From NCBI GenBank assembly GCA_029204225.1, contig CM055104.1, forward strand, positions 44,245,330 through 44,309,329: a stretch of 64,000 nt of DNA, written 5' to 3'. Positions 34,137 to 45,012 of the stretch are shown here, piece after piece. The notes below the pieces were generated by a model, which was given only the letters and a program-made list of their open reading frames with translations, made no database searches and was not told the origin of the DNA. The stretch comes from Diphasiastrum complanatum (taxonomy: Eukaryota; Streptophyta; Lycopodiopsida; Lycopodiales; Lycopodiaceae). The position numbers were made by a program, and so were the translations under genes. How positions within the stretch are numbered: position 1 is the first letter of the stretch; every line of letters begins with the position of its first letter.

Positions 34137-34731
34137 TCATAGCGCAGGCCAGCCTTCAACTCTTGTCGTCTCAACTGACTTGACATACAAGCAGCCGACT
34201 CACCAACAATGATCAGACTTAACAAACTTGAAGTTTGAAAACCAACATTGAGATCCAACCTGGCGCCATGCCAGATCGGGGGTCCCGATGTGGGTGACTT
34301 CCCTCCAAGCAAGCCGCCCGACTTAACCAACTCAAAGCTTCATTACAAACGAGTAACATCCATTCCAGGCAAGCGATCTGACTTTCATCAGACTTAACCA
34401 ATTGAAAGCTTCATCATGAGCATTGGAAGCCAACCTGGCGCCACGCCAGACTGGACAACCATAAACAGGTAACCTCCACCCAAGCAAGCCATCCAACTTA
34501 GTTGACAGGTTAGAGCCTGTTTCCCAAGAGCTTAATCCATTCACATTTATGCAAGGAACACTCAGAACCACAAGCCACGACAGATATGGAGACAACCAGT
34601 TCTTGAACCGAATGGTCCCGACAGCATACCACTAGCGCCTCAGACCGAATGGTCCCGACGGCATACTGCTGGCATCCCGGAATACGACCCTCAGCTGCGT
34701 GCCTGATCAAAAAGTTTGAAGCGGCCTTACA
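34137..34731 (-). repeat. 5' LTR of the coding-free element
   Basis: 595 bp next to the antisense priming site. Its inner end reads TCATAGCGCAGG where the partner has TGTAGCGCAGG. Short frames in both LTRs are fortuitous. Confidence 0.75.
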
Positions 34732-35330
34732 ACCGGCGCTTTTACTGAAAATTGAAACCCAGAAGGTAATCAGAGTCAGTTTGAGAAAAATCTCACTTTA
34801 TTAATAAATATGAGAAAGTTACATTTCAAGTGTGTGACCAACCCTAGTCTCCGGGGCGCTGGCATGCCAAGGCGGGCGCCATGACAACATTCAAGCAAGG
34901 GAGATTGAGACTTGGTTGGAGCTCGTCCTGAGTCGCAACCCGCACTCCCCTATAGTATTGGTGGGATTTGCCACCTCCCCTCATACCAAGTACTCCACCC
35001 AAGCTGGTTAAGCATGTTTTCTCTCTCTAGAATTTTCTCTCTCTAGAAAGTCATTTTCTCTCTCTAGAATTTATTGATCCCCAAGCTTCCTTTAATTATG
35101 CCTAGATCGTGTGAGGTGATTGCACATCGATTCGAGCTCTCTAGACTTCGCTAGAACCGATCAAAGACTTTTAGCCATAGGAACTTGGCACCGGCTGGAT
35201 TTTGGTCACAGTGGCATTGGGAGTGGTGCTAGCGTCGATGGTGCCGGGAGCAGCAGGGGCGCTGTTGGCGCCGGGGACAATGCTGGCGCCGGTGGCGCAG
35301 GAAGTAAAGCTTGTAAAGGTAACTTTACAA
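34732..35330. other. Unassigned segment with short tandem and GC-rich repeats
   Basis: It contains three close copies of TTTTCTCTCTCTAGAA (about 35021-35072) and a GC-rich island (about 35180-35310) built from repeated 'ggcgccgg' and 'gctggcgccggtggc' units, which makes a Gly/Ala-rich frame that is unlikely to be a gene. It lies between the coding-free element and the resumed RT sequence. Origin unclear. Confidence 0.4.
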
Positions 35331-35393
35331 CACCAGGATTTACCTACGAGTCACATGTTGACTATGTCTGCAGAATGCATAGAAGCATCTATG
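35331..35393 (+). pseudogene. Copia RT fragment between insertions
   Basis: Reads TPGFTYESHVDYVCRMHRSIY, the segment that normally follows 'QP' and precedes YGLKQ in this RT family. The antisense counterpart is at 20759-20850. The frame is cut at 35393 by a solo LTR and continues at 36103. Confidence 0.7.
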
Positions 35394-36102
35394 TGTTGAT
35401 TTCACACGTGTGGAGAGTCCACTACATGCGCTTGTGATCTCCTAAAGTGTGTGGATGCACTAAGGTCAAGACTAGATTGAGATTGAAGATCTATCTTTGA
35501 CTTTATGGCAAGAACACACTACTACATGCATTCACTCACTTCCAACTCTCACTCACACGTGTGGGAAGTGTTAAAAAATTATTCTAAGTAAAAGCAAGCT
35601 ACTCTCCTTGGGTAGAGAGATAAAATCATCATGAGCTCTTGGGTAGAGAGAGAAAGCTAGAAAATCACTTACACTCAAAATTCACTCAATCTCCAAATCA
35701 ATTAGATCAAAGTGAGGAGTACAATGAGACTATAGATTCATGAGCTAACACAATGCTCAAACATGATTAGATCACACTTTTGCCACTTCTTAATCCTATT
35801 GGACCATTGATTCATTCACCTCTAGATTCTATTGGACCATTTCCAAGCATATCTCAAATTCTATTGGACCACTCATGGTTCCACCTCTAAAAAACTTAAT
35901 CAAACCAACACTTGTCTACTATCCATTTAGCTCAAGTTCTACCTCCTAATCTATTTTGGCTCAATAGTGGCATTACATGTGGAATTGGATAATTTTCATC
36001 TATGCCAAATTTGAACCTATCATCTTCCTACAGCAAGATGCTTGTCATGAAAAAACATAAGACCCCTATATCTAACATAGATAATCTTTTTCATTTTTCA
36101 CA
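35394..36102 (-). repeat. Solo copia LTR with target duplication
   Basis: 709 bp, TGTTGATTTC ... TTTTTCACA, flanked by CTATG on both sides (35389-35393 and 36103-36107). It interrupts the RT frame exactly between the SIY and GLKQ codons. It is homologous to the antisense LTR at 6514-7252. Solo LTRs arise by recombination between the two LTRs of an inserted element. CACACGTGTG occurs at its start (3' end of the LTR) and again near 35552. Confidence 0.92.
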
Positions 36103-37233
36103 CTATGGACTGAAACAGTCCGGCAGACAATGGTACAAGAAGAAGGATCACACACTAAGATCCTTGGGCTTCCAGCCTTTAATGGTTGATTAGAACATTT
36201 ATGTGAAAGTCATAAATAGAGAGATCATCATAATCAGTGTCTATGTAGATGACACACTGATTCTATCACGAATCGACAACCTGATTGCACAAGTGAAAGC
36301 AGATATTTCAAAGCACTTCAAAATATCTGATCTAGGGGAAGCAAAGTACTACCTTGGCTTACAGATTGATGGAGATCTTTAGGCTAGGAGACTGTATCTA
36401 CGCTAGTCGAAATACATTCAGAAGATCATTAATGATTTCGACATGACGAATTGCAAGGGAGTAAATACTCCAATGGTTTCTAGCATAGTGCTGACAAATG
36501 AAGATTGTCCCATAGATGAAGCAGAACGACAAGCAATGGAGCATAAGCCTTACAGAAGGCTTATCGGTTCTTTGATGTACTTGGTAGACAATACGCGGCC
36601 AAAGATTGCTTATGCAATGTTCAGGCTGAGCCAATTCAATATCAGTCTAGGTCCAACACACTGGAAGACTGCCAAGAGGACCTTGCAATATCTGTAGAAC
36701 ACAAATAACTATGGCCTATGCTATTGAAATGCAGAATTCATTGAATCCTACAATGATGCCAACTGGGCATCTCTGAAAGATGATAGTAAAAGCATCTCAA
36801 GAGGATGCACTATAGCAACCAATGCGGTTGTTATCTGGATCAGCAGAAAGTAGACAATAACTGCCCAATCATCCTGTGAGGCAGAATATGTTGTTGCAAC
36901 CAAAATGGCCAATGAGCTGACATGGCTTAGACAGTTTCTAGATGGTGGACTAGGACAAAGCATCGATGAATTGTTGATCCTGCACATGGACAATACCTCT
37001 GCTATTTATCTGACAAAAGACCCAGTGTTTCATTCCAGAATGAAGCACATCGCCATCAAATATCACTTGATCAGGGATTTGATTGAGAAGGACGAGTGGA
37101 AGACCAGTTTCATATCGACAAATTAAAGCAGATGGTAGTTGATATCTTTACAAAGGCATTGGACAAGGCAATGTTCAAAAGGCAGAGAGCCAGCTTGGGA
37201 ATCAGAAAAATACACGGTTTAAAAGGGAGCTAA
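36103..37233 (+). pseudogene. Copia RT palm and RNase H
   Basis: Resumes with YGLKQSGRQWYKKKD, then VYVDDTLILS (the catalytic box), ISDLGEAKYYLGLQID, NCKGVNTPM, HKPYRRLIGSLMYLVDNTRP. RNase H follows with SYNDANWASLKDDSKS, SSCEAEYVVA, LHMDNTSAIYL and SRMKHIAIKYH, and the tail VDIFTKALDKAMF ends near 37233. At least six stops break it. The catalytic YVDD is preserved. Same family as the minus-strand copy at 19.7-21.2 kb. Confidence 0.9.
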
Positions 37234-37850
37234 AGAAACATTGAGTTTCTACTTTAAAGCCTTAGTAGTTTTCCATGTCTTTTGGACTGCTGCATATTTT
37301 AACTAGTTTTTGCACAGTCTGCATATTTGAACTGTTTGTCGCACAGTTCGTATTTTTCGCTCTTTTTGCATTTTAATAAAATACGACAACAGGTCTAAAA
37401 TGACTTATGATTTTGTTTCAACCAACCTTCGGCCTTTTTGCCACATACTCAGAAGGCCGACACTTCGGGTCAGGTCTACCTTTAGAGTATCCATATGCAA
37501 ACCTGGGTGAGGACAAACTATCGAACCTCAGCAGTTCGGGTGTGAAGGTTTTTTTTTCAAACTATCACGATTCACCGTCGCCATGTAACGTATTTAAATA
37601 GATGCTTAGCTTAACTATAGCTAACCAATCTTGTAATCTAATCCAGCATGATATATGTATTGGATCAGAGACAAAGAGATATACAGATATAGAGAATCCT
37701 AAACGCAACACTCAATAAGGTGCATATCAAGGAAGAAAGACAGTTCTAGTAGTAGCTAGTTCCATTTTCATGTGAAAAGAACAACTCTCTCATGCCGACA
37801 CGCTGATCTGGAAAATAGACAGTGCTCAAGAAAGAACTTCTAATGTACAC
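37234..37850 (+). repeat. Probable 3' LTR of the interrupted plus-strand copia
   Basis: It follows a purine-rich tract (aaaagggagctaaagaaac) just after RNase H and contains a TATA-like 'gtatttaaatag' near 37590 and a repeated 'gcacagt-tgcatatt' unit near 37285-37350. No second copy is found in the window to confirm boundaries. Confidence 0.45.
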
Positions 37851-40436
37851 TCAATTTTTTCTTTTTGATAATGTGGATGAGTTACATATTCTCTGTTCAA
37901 TGTGCAACTGTGAATGTTGTGATGCTTGTTCAATTTTTAAGTAGATATGTTTCCGCTATCGTTAGACATTATTTACTATTTCATAAATTCATTGTCAGAT
38001 TAGCAAAAGGTATCTGCAGTTCAGAGCATGATTGATCATGCTTGAGGTAGTAGCCTTCTTTGATAGATCGGCTCCATCTGAGCTCCAACCGGAAATGTCA
38101 CCTAATCAGGAACACTCGGATTCCCATAGAGCAACCCGATTGTTTGGCCTACGGTTTCTCAACAATATTTGCTAGTTTATGGCCTACGTTTATATATAAG
38201 AACATAGTTGGATATGTTGGTATGTACTCGTGAATCTGCTATGTGTTTCCTATGTACTGAGTTTATATCGTATATTGAAACTAGTCAGAGTGCATAGACA
38301 TATGAACAAGTAATGTGTGGAACAGTTACTTGTAGGTTAATGGTTCTTTCTATGGAAAGGATAATTCATTAACTTAGTTATGGTTTAGAAAAGAGTCTAA
38401 ATGTGGTGTTACACTAGTATAATTGAGATTTGCACCTAGACATTTAAGATTTCTGAATCATTTGTAATTGACTTGAGTAATTTTAGAAGCTAACTGGCTA
38501 AAATAGCAGTGTGAAGAAAATTCACCAAGGACTGTTTATTTTGATCTATATTGCTTATAAGACATGATTTGTGAGTCATCAGGATTCATCTATGAGAGTT
38601 GTGTGCATAGAATATAGAAGATTCTTGATATAGAATTTTTTTTGAATGAGAAACTATCCTAGTGAGCTCATATTGGATGACAAAGTTTAACTAATATCAA
38701 GGATAACCACTGAATTCAATTGGAATTCAGTAGAACTTTGTAATCTCTAGATGTTGTTCGAGGTGATTGTATATAGTTTATGTTGATAAAAACAGGTGCT
38801 ATAATGGTCTCTAATTACTTGGTTGATTGTAGAATTTGGAACTCATAATCTAGTTAAGAATTTGCTTGGAAGAATATTCTTGGAATCCATTAATTTTCCT
38901 TGTGGAAAAGATTTTAGAATGTTTTTTATATTTCCTGAGTGGTATGTTGTACATATACTCCGAGATCTTTTAATGATTAAGTATGGTTTTAAAATCCTAT
39001 AAATTATGATTGACGAATCATAAGATTCTAAATTTTATAATTGAAGAATCATAAATGGATACTTAATGGGCATTAGAAGTTTATAAGGGAATGCGATGAT
39101 TCTTAAGATATTGAGTAATTCTTGATCAATTGGGTGAGTCAAGAATCTAAATCGGTCAATCTAAATTTATTTACTCCAGTACATACTTGAGATTGTACGG
39201 ATCTCACAGGCATTTTCATTAAGTGATTGTTTACTTATGAGGAATTTGCTTACCTTAGTGGATGAAAACTCACTACAGATTTAGTCAAGGAATGCTTGTG
39301 TACTATTTTCAGCCTAAATCTCTAGTTAATTAGGAGACATACTCAGTCTACCAAGATTGAATGGTTGCTATTTCCTTGCAGATGTTGCTAGGAATAGAGC
39401 ACTTAACTCAAGAGAGTATCTGGGGTACTCAACAGAGTATCTGGGGTACTCATAGCTAAGTTAAAGTCATTTTTATCTTGATGGATCTCCTAAGAGATTT
39501 TGGTAGGATGAATTGTTATACCTTAGTTTTTTGAAAAACTCTAAGTGTATTGCTACCAAGAAGCATTTATGATAGGTCTGCAAGAAATTGTGGATACTCT
39601 TGGACTATAATTGTTTGGATCTTTAACTTTTGAACATTAATTTCCAATTTAAGGTGACATTTCACCCAGTGGTTCATGTAAATTGAGGTTACATGAAGGT
39701 GACGATACTAGATTGGAGAGAATCAGGCCCAATAGAAAAATTTATCATTTAGTGTACTTCTAAAGGCAAATATAGTACTTAAGTGCAAAGATAGTTAATT
39801 GGATGATTATTTCATTTATAGGTACTTATTTGATATTGAAGTCAACTAGGGATTGATTTTCAAGGTAAATGTGAAAGTTAAAAGATTGATTTGTTAGCTT
39901 TTGAACTTGATCTTCAAGAATTGGTCAACTGCTCATCTAGTGTATCATGTAAATTTAGTTTATATGATGATGACAGGTGGATATGGAGGACTTATTGCTC
40001 AATGTACATTTGGAACCTGAAAGAGTATTCCATTAGGAGAAATATGGGCTCAAAATGGGCCCTTTAAGAAATTTCACTTTAGAGAGAGGTTACGTAGAGA
40101 GAGAATACAAACCGATAACTTTTGGTCGTCGTTTTTCGAGTTTCCGGCCTTGCCCGACATTTAACTAGTATGGTTAACTTTAGACAATAGTTAGTTTAGC
40201 ATGAGATGTAATAACTTCTCTTCATGCTGTTCCAAAATTCGGGACTATAGTTTTAAGACTGAAAATCTTGGTGTGCTCAATGCAAAAACTGAAGTGGGAG
40301 AGGCAAAACTTTTGAAATCATTGTATGCTTATAGTGAAATATGAGGCGGGACGATTTTTCAATGCGACATAAACATTACAAAAGTAAGGAATGCTAGATC
40401 TATTCATATTGATTTACTATAGGTAGATTCATTTAC
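37851..40436. other. AT-rich intergenic stretch
   Basis: No gene is recognised. A short direct duplication, 'caacagagtatctggggtactca', lies near 39413-39455. Near 39660-39700 and 39940-39975 there are two similar segments with '-catgtaaatt-ag-tta-atga', perhaps remnants of a gypsy integrase C-terminus, but too degraded to call. Confidence 0.35.
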
Positions 40437-41093
40437 ATGATTGTAGTTTTAACAATGGCAATGTTCCATTTGCATGTTGCTCTTCTTATCGAATGCACTC
40501 CAATTATTAAGAAAAATGCAAAAGTTGTAGAGAATGCTGCAACAATAGTTAGAGAATTGAGAATGAATAATCATATGAATATAGATTTGTGGGTGGATGG
40601 ATCAGTTTATCCTAATGATCCAGCTACCAATTTGTGTCCAGATTTTAAGACCGTAACTCATCTTCTCAGATATGTATGTGAAGGAAATAGCGGATTACTT
40701 GGATATTGTCAAAGGTTGCGTGATATTGGAATGCATAGCATATCTTGTCTTAATCAACAGTTACAATTTGCTAATCAACAATTGCAACATGCAAATCAAC
40801 AATTGCTTCATTATGTGCAACACACTAGTGCTGAAAACAATGCACTCAAGAATGCTCTGTCAGAGTTGAATGCTATTGTCACTACTCTTCGGGGATCAAA
40901 CCAAGAAATGTTAGAATCCATGGAAAAGTTGCGATCGGAGAGTTTAAAATCTGTTGTTGATCTAAAAGTTATCAATAAGGCAATGATGAAGAGGAAAAGA
41001 AAGAGAGTACCGATGAAGAATATTGATGACTTATCTACACATAGCGGGAATCAGAAAAAAAGAATTCGAGCATTCAAGTGTATTGTCATCTAA
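40437..41093 (+). CDS. Unknown coiled-coil protein ORF (218 codons)
   Basis: I do not recognise this protein. Residues ~103-180 look like a coiled coil, with 7-residue repeats (QFANQQL, QHANQQL, around 110-123) encoded by 21-nt repeats, then Leu/Ile-spaced Asn/Glu/Lys-rich sequence. A basic cluster MKRKRKRVPMK (184-194) could act as a nuclear localisation signal. Residues 1-20 are hydrophobic but lack a clean signal peptide shape. The frame is long for this AT-rich region, yet its ATG may not be the original start. It ends 140 bp before a copia LTR. Host gene fragment, captured sequence or an unrecognised element protein are all possible. Confidence 0.4.
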   Translation: MIVVLTMAMFHLHVALLIECTPIIKKNAKVVENAATIVRELRMNNHMNIDLWVDGSVYPNDPATNLCPDFKTVTHLLRYVCEGNSGLLGYCQRLRDIGMHSISCLNQQLQFANQQLQHANQQLLHYVQHTSAENNALKNALSELNAIVTTLRGSNQEMLESMEKLRSESLKSVVDLKVINKAMMKRKRKRVPMKNIDDLSTHSGNQKKRIRAFKCIVI

Positions 41094-41231
41094 ACTGTTT
41101 ATTTGATTTGTATATGTCATTTAAGTTTGATTTGCACTTGATAATATGGATTATTTATTTATTTAACATAATTTGAGTTTCACATGTTTTTTGCAGATCA
41201 TGTTTGAGTTAGAATTAAAGCAGAATCATTG

Positions 41232-41477
41232 TGTTACTGTACTGTGGGTCCTATCAGTGGATAAGGATCAGTTGGCCTCGCCAAGAGGCAAGTCGATGGG
41301 ACACACGTCCCACCAACGACAACCTGGGTCATGCATGGGTTGCCTGAGTGAACAACTATATGTACAATGTAATTTCATTTTGAGAAATACACCTGCTATG
41401 TGAGCTTGCCGTGGAGAGTGTTTTTTGTCTGTGTTACTGTGTAGCATGATCTGTGTTCCTGTGCAAAGCAAATTCTA
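41232..41477 (+). repeat. Short copia 5' LTR
   Basis: Starts TGTTACTGTACTGTGG, contains a TATA-like CTATATGTAC near 41350, and ends just before the priming site. About 246 bp, short for copia. The expected CA end is degraded ('ttctaag'). Confidence 0.6.
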
Positions 41478-41480
41478 AGT

Positions 41481-42764
41481 TGGTATCAGAGCCGTACAGG
41501 GAGTGTACACAGTACAACATCGTCGTTGAAGAGAGCTTCGGGAGAAGTGTCTTCTGAGAGTTCGAGGTTTACGGCGGGTTGAAGACGGAAGGAGAAACAC
41601 TGATGCAAAAAGTTTAGCACACAGAAGCTTGGTGAGCTTGAGACTGTGTGAGGATTCAGAGACAAGGATTGCCGGCTGAATCAGAACCTCAGCAAACAAA
41701 ATTTTGAAATTCCGAAGCAGGCTATTTGGTGTTTGTAGTCAGTGTGCATTCAATCGGATACCGTTTGACAAACGAATTGAAGCATCAGAGTTCTAGCAAT
41801 AGGGCGACCTCAGAGCTAGAGGATGGGCTTGTCAGAACATTGTGAATTGGAAGCCAAGAACAGATTTGTGTGAAAAATCCTAGTCTGGGGTTTGGGAGCA
41901 CAAAATCAAAGATTTCTCTCTATACTAATCCGTTTTGCAAGCTGTAAAAACTCAAAGGAGGGCGCCCTAGCAATGCGAATCAGGTTTGAAGTGGCCGTGT
42001 GCATCCGCGAGCTGGAAAGAGAACGTGATAAATCTGAACATGGCAGCCATATCCAAAAACCTTGGATGAAAGAGGAGGAAAGGTCGCGGAGAGCTCGTGC
42101 GTAAGGACCCACAATGACCTCATAGTGTTTGCAAGAGGATAGCGGTTTCAGAAGTGCAGTACAACGTGCCAATGCAACAAAGTTCATCAGATCTTTCTCC
42201 ACAACGATCGACGAACAAGATTAATTACAATCTGGACCACGGGATTGAAATCCATCATTGGAATTAACTGAAGTGGGCCTTGAAGGAGTGAAGTGCATTT
42301 TGGCCTTCAACTTCACTAAAAATTTTCAAAGTAAAAGTTGAGTTGGGTCCCTTCACAAGTGAAGAGTGAAGTTTCTTCAAGGTGAAGAAACAGTTCAAAA
42401 ACTAGAAAAGTCCCTATTTTTGGGTGCTTTGTCCGTTTTGACCCAAACGAAAGGCTATAACCTCCAAACGAAGGGCACTTGGACTATATCTGCAAGTACG
42501 GTACAGCAAAACAGAGTGATTGCAACAGAGAAAGTGTTCAGAGTGCGCCAGAAGTGATTTCACCATTCCACTGGGCACGTTGTTGGGAGTTGACGACTGA
42601 GTGCATTTCGGAAGGCGACGCCGATTTGGCTTCCAAATTGGTGGAAAAGCGGCAAGTGGCCTGGTAAGGAAAAAAGTGCAGGTCATTCTTTTCAACTTCT
42701 GATATCACTGTTGGCCTCGGCATACTGTTTTTAGCCTACGACATAAGTTTCAAGCAGTTTTGCG
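41481..42764 (+). other. Primer binding site and long leader
   Basis: TGGTATCAGAGC (41481-41492) is an exact priming site. The leader to gag is about 1.27 kb with no convincing frame, longer than the usual copia leader. Confidence 0.7.
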
Positions 42765-43540
42765 ATGGCAAACATGGGAGAGTCCATTTTGAGTGAAAGT
42801 AGCAAATTGGATGGGATTTCCAGCTATGCAGTGTGGAAATTCAAAATGAAAAACATACTGATGGAGAAAGACGTGTGAGAAGTCGTCACAGTGATGAGAG
42901 AAGGCCGCCAAATGAAGCGGATATCAAAGTGTTCAACAAAAAGATGAGGAAAGCTTTGACCTTCATTAACTTGTCAGTGAAGGATCACATCATTACCCAC
43001 ATTTGTGATGCTGTTACACCCAGACATGCATGGGATATGCTAAAGGAGCAGTTTGAGACGTCAAATCCATCAAGAATCATGTTTCTAAAGTCAAAGCTGA
43101 ATAGTGCCCAAATGGAGCAAGGAGAGCACATGCAGACGTACATGATCAGAATCAAGACACTGCATTCTATTGGTGAGCGCATACGTGATGTGGAGCTGGT
43201 GCACAATGGATTGTCTGGCATTGCAGAACCCTATCAGATGTTTGTGAGCGGAATAGCATCAAGAGAAAGATTTCCAACCTTTGATGAGCTCACAGAACTC
43301 TTGATGCAGGAAGAGCAATGGCGAGAAATGGTGAAAGCTAGACATCAAAATACTGACGATCAGGCACTTGCGACACGCCAAAAACAAGGCAAGGGCAAGG
43401 GCAAGAAGAAGTCTAAACAACAATTTGCCAAGTCTCAATAGGACGAGGGATCTTCCAGTAAGACTAAGAAGAAAGGCAAGTGCTTCCATTGTGATAAAAA
43501 GGGCCATTGGAAGAGTGAATGTCGCAAATTCCTGGTGGAA
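42765..43540 (+). pseudogene. Copia gag
   Basis: ATG at 42765 gives MANMGESILSESSKLDG, YAVWKFKMKNILMEKDV, then a TGA. A second frame from 42833 continues to 43441: KKMRKALTFINLSVKDHI, AWDMLKEQFETSNPSRIMFLKSKL, MQTYMIRIKTLHSIGERIRDVE, LTELLMQEEQWREM and a Lys/Gly-rich stretch. After a TAG comes the complete knuckle CFHCDKKGHWKSEC at 43480-43522. Few lesions, so this copy is moderately young. Confidence 0.88.
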
Positions 43541-44161
43541 CAAGGCAAAGGGAAACCAAAACAAACAGGTAACCTTGTCGATGAGGGTGAGATTGAAGAC
43601 TCTAGCATCTTCATATCTGCATTGTCATCTAATCAAGATGATCAAGCATGGTATATTGACTCGGGAGTCAAAAGACACATGACAGGTAACAAGAATTGGT
43701 TCAGTAGCTTGAAAGTGTTGGATAATGGAACATCCGTTTCACAAGCAAATGGAGAGGTGTGCAAGATCAAGGGGATAGACACCGTTTCAATCCAACTACC
43801 TGATGACAAAAGCAGAATGATCAGGGAGGTACTTTACGTACCAAGTTTGAGGAAAAATCTACTTTCTGTTGGAGTCATTACTGATCAAAAGTTGAAAGTA
43901 GAATTCGCCCATGATCGTTGCTTTGTGAAGGATGTGAGCCAAAAGTTCAAAGTTATTGCAGACGGAGTAAGGGAGCCCAATACAAAATTGTACAGGTTGA
44001 ATGCTACAATCAAGGGGCAACATGGACTTGTATCATCCATTCCATCACAAATTGAACTGTGGCATAAGAGGCTTGGTCACTTGAACTTAGGAAGCCTCAA
44101 TTTGATGAGAAAATTGGAGATGGTAACAAGATTGCCTACCATAGAAGATCACTTGAGATCG
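43535..44161 (+). pseudogene. Copia protease and GAG-pre-integrase
   Basis: The frame holds WYIDSGVKRHMTG, where the usual D-S-G-A active site reads D-S-G-V, then VLYVPSLRKNLLSVGVI and the GAG-pre-integrase ELWHKRLGHLNLGSLNLM. It stops at residue ~205, where a short piece of gag sequence is joined on (44162-44189). The whole integrase core is missing. Confidence 0.88.
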
Positions 44162-44189
44162 ATTGGTGAGCGCATACGTGATGTGGAGC
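44162..44189 (+). other. Ectopic 28-bp copy of gag sequence at a deletion junction
   Basis: ATTGGTGAGCGCATACGTGA (first 20 of 28 bases) is identical to gag bases 43169-43196. It encodes the same IGERIRDVE in the same frame and lies exactly between the GAG-pre-integrase and the integrase C-terminus, where about 1 kb of integrase is missing. Confidence 0.85.
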
Positions 44190-44573
44190 CGTGATGTTAT
44201 CTTTGATGAATCCAAGATGTATGAAGACGAGGATGCTGAGAAGATAGACACATCCAGTGGGAAAGATGGTATAATGAGGATACCACCTGATGATGATCCA
44301 TTCATTGACCTTTCGAGTGATGAACATGAGGATACATCTCAAGATACTACTACTCAACCTCAAGAGATAGGTTGGAGAGGTAGGGACAAAAATTTTGGTG
44401 CAAGAAGGATTGAAGTTGTAGGTGACAAACGCAAGGAGAAGGATGTACCATGGGATAAATTTTCACCAGGATACCGATCACCTGACAAGAAGCTCCCTAA
44501 GTGGTTTGAGAGATTGTTGGAGAGCCGTGACATGGATGACTTTCCAGGATCATCTAACCAAGGAGAGCTATGA
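44190..44573 (+). pseudogene. Integrase C-terminal tail and linker
   Basis: It picks up at SRDVIFDESKMYEDED, the end of copia integrase, followed by an acidic, low-complexity linker (PPDDDPFIDLSSDEHEDTSQ) to a stop at 44573. No RRSSR-type motif is visible. Confidence 0.75.
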
Positions 44574-45012
44574 AGATCAACAAGAGAGAAGACTCAACCT
44601 GAAAGGTATGAAGCAAATTATGCTCTCTTATCTAGCATTATTCAAAGCAAAGAACCTTCGACTTATGGTGAAGCAAAGGATGATGACATTTGGGTCAAGG
44701 CCATGGGAGAGGAGATGGAGTCAATTGCTAAGCATAGCACATGGGACTTAGTAGAACCACCAGTTGGCAAGAAACCCATTGGTTGCAAATGGGTATACAG
44801 GACTATGTACCATGCAGATGGAAGTATAGAAGGCAAGATTGGTGATCAAAGGGTATGCACAAAGTAAAGGCATCGACTATGAGGAGACCTTTGCGCCGGT
44901 TTGTAAGTGGAATACTCTACGTCTACTTGTTGCTTTAGCTTCACATTTTGGTTGGCCTTTGCATCAGATGGATGTGAAATCTACTTTTCTAAATGGTGAT
45001 CTCTGTTATAAG
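44574..45012 (+). pseudogene. Copia RT N-terminal part, truncated
   Basis: Reads YEANYALLSSI, PSTYGEAKDDDIWVKAMGEEMESI, STWDLVEPPVGKKPIGCKWVYRT. After a frameshift the frame from 44839 gives [19 protein letters not shown] and [14 protein letters not shown]. The sequence ends at ~45012, before the catalytic YVDD, where a minus-strand element is abutted. Confidence 0.85.

Larger units (their letters stand above)
32409..34731 (-). mobile_element. Coding-free LTR element (TRIM/LARD-like)
   Basis: Two direct repeats of about 600 bp (32409-33043 and 34137-34731) enclose ~1.1 kb. An antisense priming site, GCTCTGACACCA (34123-34134), lies beside the right repeat, so the element reads on the minus strand. 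In that orientation the LTRs start TGTAAGGCCG and end in CTACA-like sequence. The internal region (33044-34122) has no gag or pol similarity. It repeats 'cgtgcttacac--' and 'gggcagcac' units between 33890 and 34045. Base composition is visibly more GC-rich than its surroundings. I find no target duplication at the outer ends. Confidence 0.7.

Noticed and set aside
39655..39980. Possible gypsy integrase C-terminus (FHPVVHVN-like)
   Set aside because: Only a few residues match around stops, too little to call.
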